Shown here one piece after another: positions 5,364 through 5,600 of a DNA stretch of 5,600 nt. Made by a program: the position numbers and the translations under genes. Source of the stretch: Acidobacteriota bacterium (GTDB lineage Bacteria > Acidobacteriota > Terriglobia > Terriglobales > Acidobacteriaceae); assembly GCA_021811745.1 (NCBI GenBank), contig JAJZNH010000807.1, positions 1 to 5,600 of the forward strand, given 5' to 3'. Numbering within the stretch: position 1 is the stretch's first letter; every line of letters starts with the position of its first letter. The notes beneath the pieces are model-generated. The model did not search any database. It was given only the letters and a program-made list of their open reading frames with translations, and was not told the origin of the DNA.

Positions 5364-5600
5364 ATGCTTGGCGAAACAGTCGCAGACCGGATCGAACAGA
5401 GAATTGCAGATGCGCGCCTGCGCATTCTGATCGTGGGCGCGGGCATCGCCGGCGCCACGCTGGGAGCCGCCTTGCGCCGTCGAGGCCAATCCGCCGCCAT
5501 CATCGAGCGTGGCGAGACCGCCGGCGGCGGCTATATGTTGGGTATCCTGCCGTTGGGAGGCCGCGTGCTCAACGCACTCGATCTGACGCGGTCCTATCTC
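5364..5600 (+). CDS. FAD-dependent monooxygenase/oxidoreductase, N-terminal part
   Basis: The first 79 residues of a flavoprotein that continues past the right edge. After a short charged helix (1-20), residues 21-50 form a classic Rossmann FAD-binding start: a beta strand with the GxGxxG motif, ILIVGAGIAGATLGAALRRR (21-40), then the second strand ending in an acidic residue, AAIIERG (44-50), where E48 should bind the ribose of the adenosine. The following GGGYMLGILPLGGRVLNALD (54-73) fits the region after the second strand in group A aromatic-hydroxylase-like monooxygenases (FAD_binding_3 type), where a Gly-rich stretch precedes a helix carrying an alternating L-x-x-L pattern. The substrate cannot be inferred. 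The ATG at 5364 is the first in frame and puts the Rossmann fold near the N-terminus; GAGG lies 11 bases upstream, a rather long spacing. A strong promoter with an operator-like dyad lies upstream. Confidence 0.8.
   Translation, partial: MLGETVADRIEQRIADARLRILIVGAGIAGATLGAALRRRGQSAAIIERGETAGGGYMLGILPLGGRVLNALDLTRSYL

Overview
The window comes from a GC-rich bacterial chromosome, most likely a member of the Acidobacteriota. This rests on overall sequence character and on the style of the UPF0182 protein, not on a marker gene, so I hold it at moderate confidence. Four protein-coding loci are supported, and two of them run off the window edges.

Layout. (1) Positions 1-635, minus strand: a partial IS630-family transposase whose N-terminal part looks replaced and whose C-terminus lies beyond the left edge. 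(2) 636-1292: about 650 bases with no credible gene. The half nearest the next gene holds an AT-rich island with a palindrome and a 16-base-spaced repeat, a nine-G tract running into a palindrome, and an inverted repeat before the start codon. (3) 1293-2090, plus strand: a complete sugar-isomerase-like TIM-barrel protein of the hydroxypyruvate isomerase / 2-oxo-tetronate isomerase family. (4) 2127-4943, minus strand: a complete 938-residue UPF0182 membrane protein of unknown function, convergent with the isomerase. A hairpin plus T tract on the minus strand overlaps the last codons of the isomerase gene and should terminate UPF0182 transcription. (5) 4944-5363: a divergent regulatory region of about 420 bases. 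It holds a near-consensus sigma-70 promoter with a perfect dyad over its -35 box, two strong hairpins or palindromes towards the UPF0182 side, and a second dyad touching the ribosome binding site of the next gene. (6) 5364 to the right edge, plus strand: the first 79 residues of an FAD-dependent monooxygenase or oxidoreductase.

The genes do not form an obvious pathway. The isomerase stands alone, without the glyoxylate carboligase, tartronate semialdehyde reductase or OtnK/OtnC-type partners it often has. UPF0182 and the monooxygenase are divergent and share only an intergenic region. I found no CRISPR array, RNA gene or recognisable novel multi-gene system. The items most worth a second look are regulatory: the operator-like dyad on the monooxygenase promoter, the G tract before the isomerase, the leader hairpin of UPF0182, and the terminator embedded in the opposing coding sequence.
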